From the NCBI RefSeq assembly GCF_900111905.1, contig NZ_FOKM01000002.1, positions 248,001 to 312,000 on the forward strand: a DNA stretch of 64,000 bases, written 5' to 3'. This DNA is from Rhizobium sp. NFR07. Lineage in GTDB: Bacteria; Pseudomonadota; Alphaproteobacteria; Rhizobiales; Rhizobiaceae. The notes beneath the pieces were generated by a model. It did no database searches, was not told the DNA's origin, and saw only the letters and a list, made by a program, of their open reading frames with translations. Below, piece by piece: positions 62,330 through 64,000 of this stretch. Position 1 is the stretch's first letter. Every line of letters begins with the position of its first letter. The translations under genes and the position numbers were made by a program.

Positions 62330-64000
62330 TCAGAAATCTTCCCAGCCCGGGTCGGCCGCAAGCGCCGCGGACCCGGATGTCCGCAGCTGTGTCGTGGCTC
62401 GCGGTGAAGCGGCCGATGCGGCGGGGCGTGCGGCCTGTCTCGCCGCAAAGGGGATCGACGCCGGCTGCGGCACGGCGTCGTTGGCACGCGCGGTCGTCAC
62501 CTGGCCGAAGCGGAACTGGTCGAGCAGTGCGAACAATGCCTGCGATTCCTGCGCCAGGCTGCGGCTTGCGGCCGTCTGCTGCTCCACCATGGCAGCGTTC
62601 TGCTGGGTGCCCTGATCCACCTGGTTGACGGCCTTGTTGATCTCCCCGAGCGCCACCGACTGTTCGCGCGAGGCGTCGATGATGGCGACAATGTCAGAGT
62701 TGATCTGATGGACGTGGCCACCGATTTCCTGCAGAGCGGAACCCGCCTTGCTGACCAGTTGCACGCCGTTTGCGACATGATCGCTGGAGGCATTGATCAG
62801 CGTCTTGATTTCCTTGGCCGCAGCTGCCGAACGCTGGGCAAGTTCGCGCACTTCCTGGGCGACCACGGCAAAGCCCTTGCCGGCCTCGCCGGCGCGTGCG
62901 GCCTCGACGCCGGCATTGAGCGCCAGAAGGTTCGTCTGGAAGGCGATCTCGTCGATCACGCCGATGATGTTGGAAATCTCTCGCGACGAGGTCTCGATCG
63001 AATCCATGGCCTGGATCGCCTGACGCACGATCTCGCCCGACTTTTCGGCATGGGTCTTTGCACGATTGACGAGGGCGCCCGATTCTTCTGCGCGGTGGCT
63101 CGAATCCTTCACGGTGGTGGTGATCTCTTCCAGCGCCGATGCGGTCTCTTCGACAGAGGCGGCCTGCTGTTCGGTCCGGTGCGACAGATCGTCGGCCGCG
63201 ACGCGGACCTCGTTCGATCCCGATGCGATCGCCTTGGCGTTTTCCGCCACGTTCGCCATGGCGTCGCGCAGCTTGGCCGACGCGGTATTGAAATCGACCC
63301 GCAGCTTCTCGAGCGAAGAGATGAATGGCTGGTCGATCACCTGGGACAGGTCGCCATGCGCCATATTGGTCAGGCAGGCGGCAAGGCGCTCGACATTTTC
63401 CACCCGGTTCGTCACGTCCGTGGCGAACTTGACGACCTTGATCACCTTGCCATCGGCACCGAAGACGGGGTTGTAAGAGGCTTGGATGAAGACCCGATGT
63501 CCGCCCTTGCCGATACGGGTGAATTCGCCGGCGACGAATTCGCCCGACAGCAGACGCTTCCAGAACCCGGCGTATTCGGCCGAGGCGGCGTAGGCCTGGT
63601 CGACGAACAGGCGGTGATGGCGGCCCTGGATCTCGTCGAGCGAATAGCCGAGCGTGGCGAGGAAATTCGGATTGGCGGTGATGATGGTTCCGTCGGTGTT
63701 GAATTCAATCGTCGCCTGGGCGCGGGAGATCGCCTCGATCTTGGCGTCGGTGTCTAGGGCGTGCAGCTTGCTTTCGGTGATGTCGTTGGCGAATTTGACG
63801 ACCTTCAGCACCTTGCCGCTGCTGTTCTTCACCGGGTTGTAGTTGCCGCGGATGAAGACTTCCCGCCCGCCTTTGGCAATGCGTTTGAAATCGCTGGAGA
63901 AGAACTGGCCTTTCTTCAGGTCGTTCCAGAAGGCCGCATATTCCGGCGACTTGGCATAGGCTGGTTCGACGAACAGGCTATGGTGTTTCCCGACGATTTC
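62330..64000 (-). CDS. PAS-containing methyl-accepting chemotaxis protein (5' end beyond window)
   Basis: At least 557 residues, open at the right window edge. Two PAS domains of the same type are visible, each ending in the PAC-like 'GKVLKVVKFANDITESKLHA' or 'GKVIKVVKFATDVTNRVENV'. A HAMP-like segment follows ('LAACLTNMAHGDLSQVIDQP'), then a full MCP signalling domain with the hairpin 'DEIAFQTNLLALNAGVEAAR' and 'GFAVVAQEVRELAQRSAAAA'. No transmembrane helix is seen in the visible part, so it may be a soluble energy or redox sensor. The C-terminus 'GWEDF' fits an xWxxF tether for CheR/CheB. An internal start at 63832 is not credible because a PAS domain continues beyond it. Confidence 0.93.
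   Translation of the reverse strand, partial: EIVGKHHSLFVEPAYAKSPEYAAFWNDLKKGQFFSSDFKRIAKGGREVFIRGNYNPVKNSSGKVLKVVKFANDITESKLHALDTDAKIEAISRAQATIEFNTDGTIITANPNFLATLGYSLDEIQGRHHRLFVDQAYAASAEYAGFWKRLLSGEFVAGEFTRIGKGGHRVFIQASYNPVFGADGKVIKVVKFATDVTNRVENVERLAACLTNMAHGDLSQVIDQPFISSLEKLRVDFNTASAKLRDAMANVAENAKAIASGSNEVRVAADDLSHRTEQQAASVEETASALEEITTTVKDSSHRAEESGALVNRAKTHAEKSGEIVRQAIQAMDSIETSSREISNIIGVIDEIAFQTNLLALNAGVEAARAGEAGKGFAVVAQEVRELAQRSAAAAKEIKTLINASSDHVANGVQLVSKAGSALQEIGGHVHQINSDIVAIIDASREQSVALGEINKAVNQVDQGTQQNAAMVEQQTAASRSLAQESQALFALLDQFRFGQVTTARANDAVPQPASIPFAARQAARPAASAASPRATTQLRTSGSAALAADPGWEDF

Noticed and set aside
62053..62487. Minus-strand frame rich in Arg/Pro opposite the small membrane protein and terminator
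   Set aside because: It runs through the strong bidirectional terminator and is a shadow of low-complexity Ala/Pro codons.

Overview
The window looks like a chromosomal segment of an alphaproteobacterium in the order Hyphomicrobiales, most likely family Rhizobiaceae (Rhizobium/Agrobacterium-like). The evidence is the high G+C coding style, a short tail-less second FtsZ, a complete Tad/Cpa pilus locus with candidate CtrA boxes, a Ugp-type ABC operon carrying phosphodiesterases, and rhizobial-style MCP and transporter genes. No species call is made.

Layout. 1-2237: a branched-chain amino acid-type binding protein (cut by the window edge) divergent from a LysR regulator. 2239-10456: a ROK regulator divergent from a seven-gene operon of a UgpB/A/E/C-like ABC importer, two tandem glycerophosphodiesterase paralogues and an inositol-monophosphatase-family enzyme. 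This is a self-contained import, phosphodiester cleavage and phosphate removal pathway. 10612-18640: ftsZ2, an Abhydrolase_9 membrane protein, a cupin, CDP-diacylglycerol pyrophosphatase, a Tat-signal metallo-beta-lactamase-fold protein, a TehA/TDT channel, tRNA-Ser(GGA), a small membrane protein and msrA. 18884-30672: nucleoside uptake and salvage, with a BMP-type ABC importer, cdd, pnp, deoC and deoA facing upp, add and deoB. 30779-43330: Tad/Flp pilus genes, with pseudopilins and a secretin-N-domain protein on the minus strand, pilA-cpaABCDEF-tadBC on the plus strand, and tadD. 43500-46667: an M17 aminopeptidase, a MarR regulator, an NlpC/P60 hydrolase and a small exported protein. 46670-52108: an iron-siderophore surface-signalling operon (fecI, fecR, STN-TonB receptor, periplasmic binding protein).

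52286-60398 is an integrative element of about 8.1 kb inserted at the 3' end of tRNA-Leu(CAG). A perfect 25-bp direct repeat bounds it, and one copy overlaps the tRNA 3' end. A tyrosine integrase sits beside the tRNA. Repeated TGTACC motifs and an imperfect inverted repeat lie just inside both ends. The cargo is a serine recombinase with res-like repeats, a non-coding stretch ending in a terminator, a ParB-like protein, and two overlapping genes of lower G+C. Those two encode an 854-residue Cys-motif/helical-repeat protein and a 485-residue protein with a RecB/Cas4-like PD-(D/E)XK nuclease signature. This pair is the best candidate for an undescribed system, probably defensive; that role is an inference from context and motifs only.

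60562-64000: an unusual 3-hydroxyisobutyrate-dehydrogenase-like/SelW-like fusion, a small Ala/Pro-rich membrane protein, a strong bidirectional terminator and a PAS-containing chemotaxis receptor cut by the window end.
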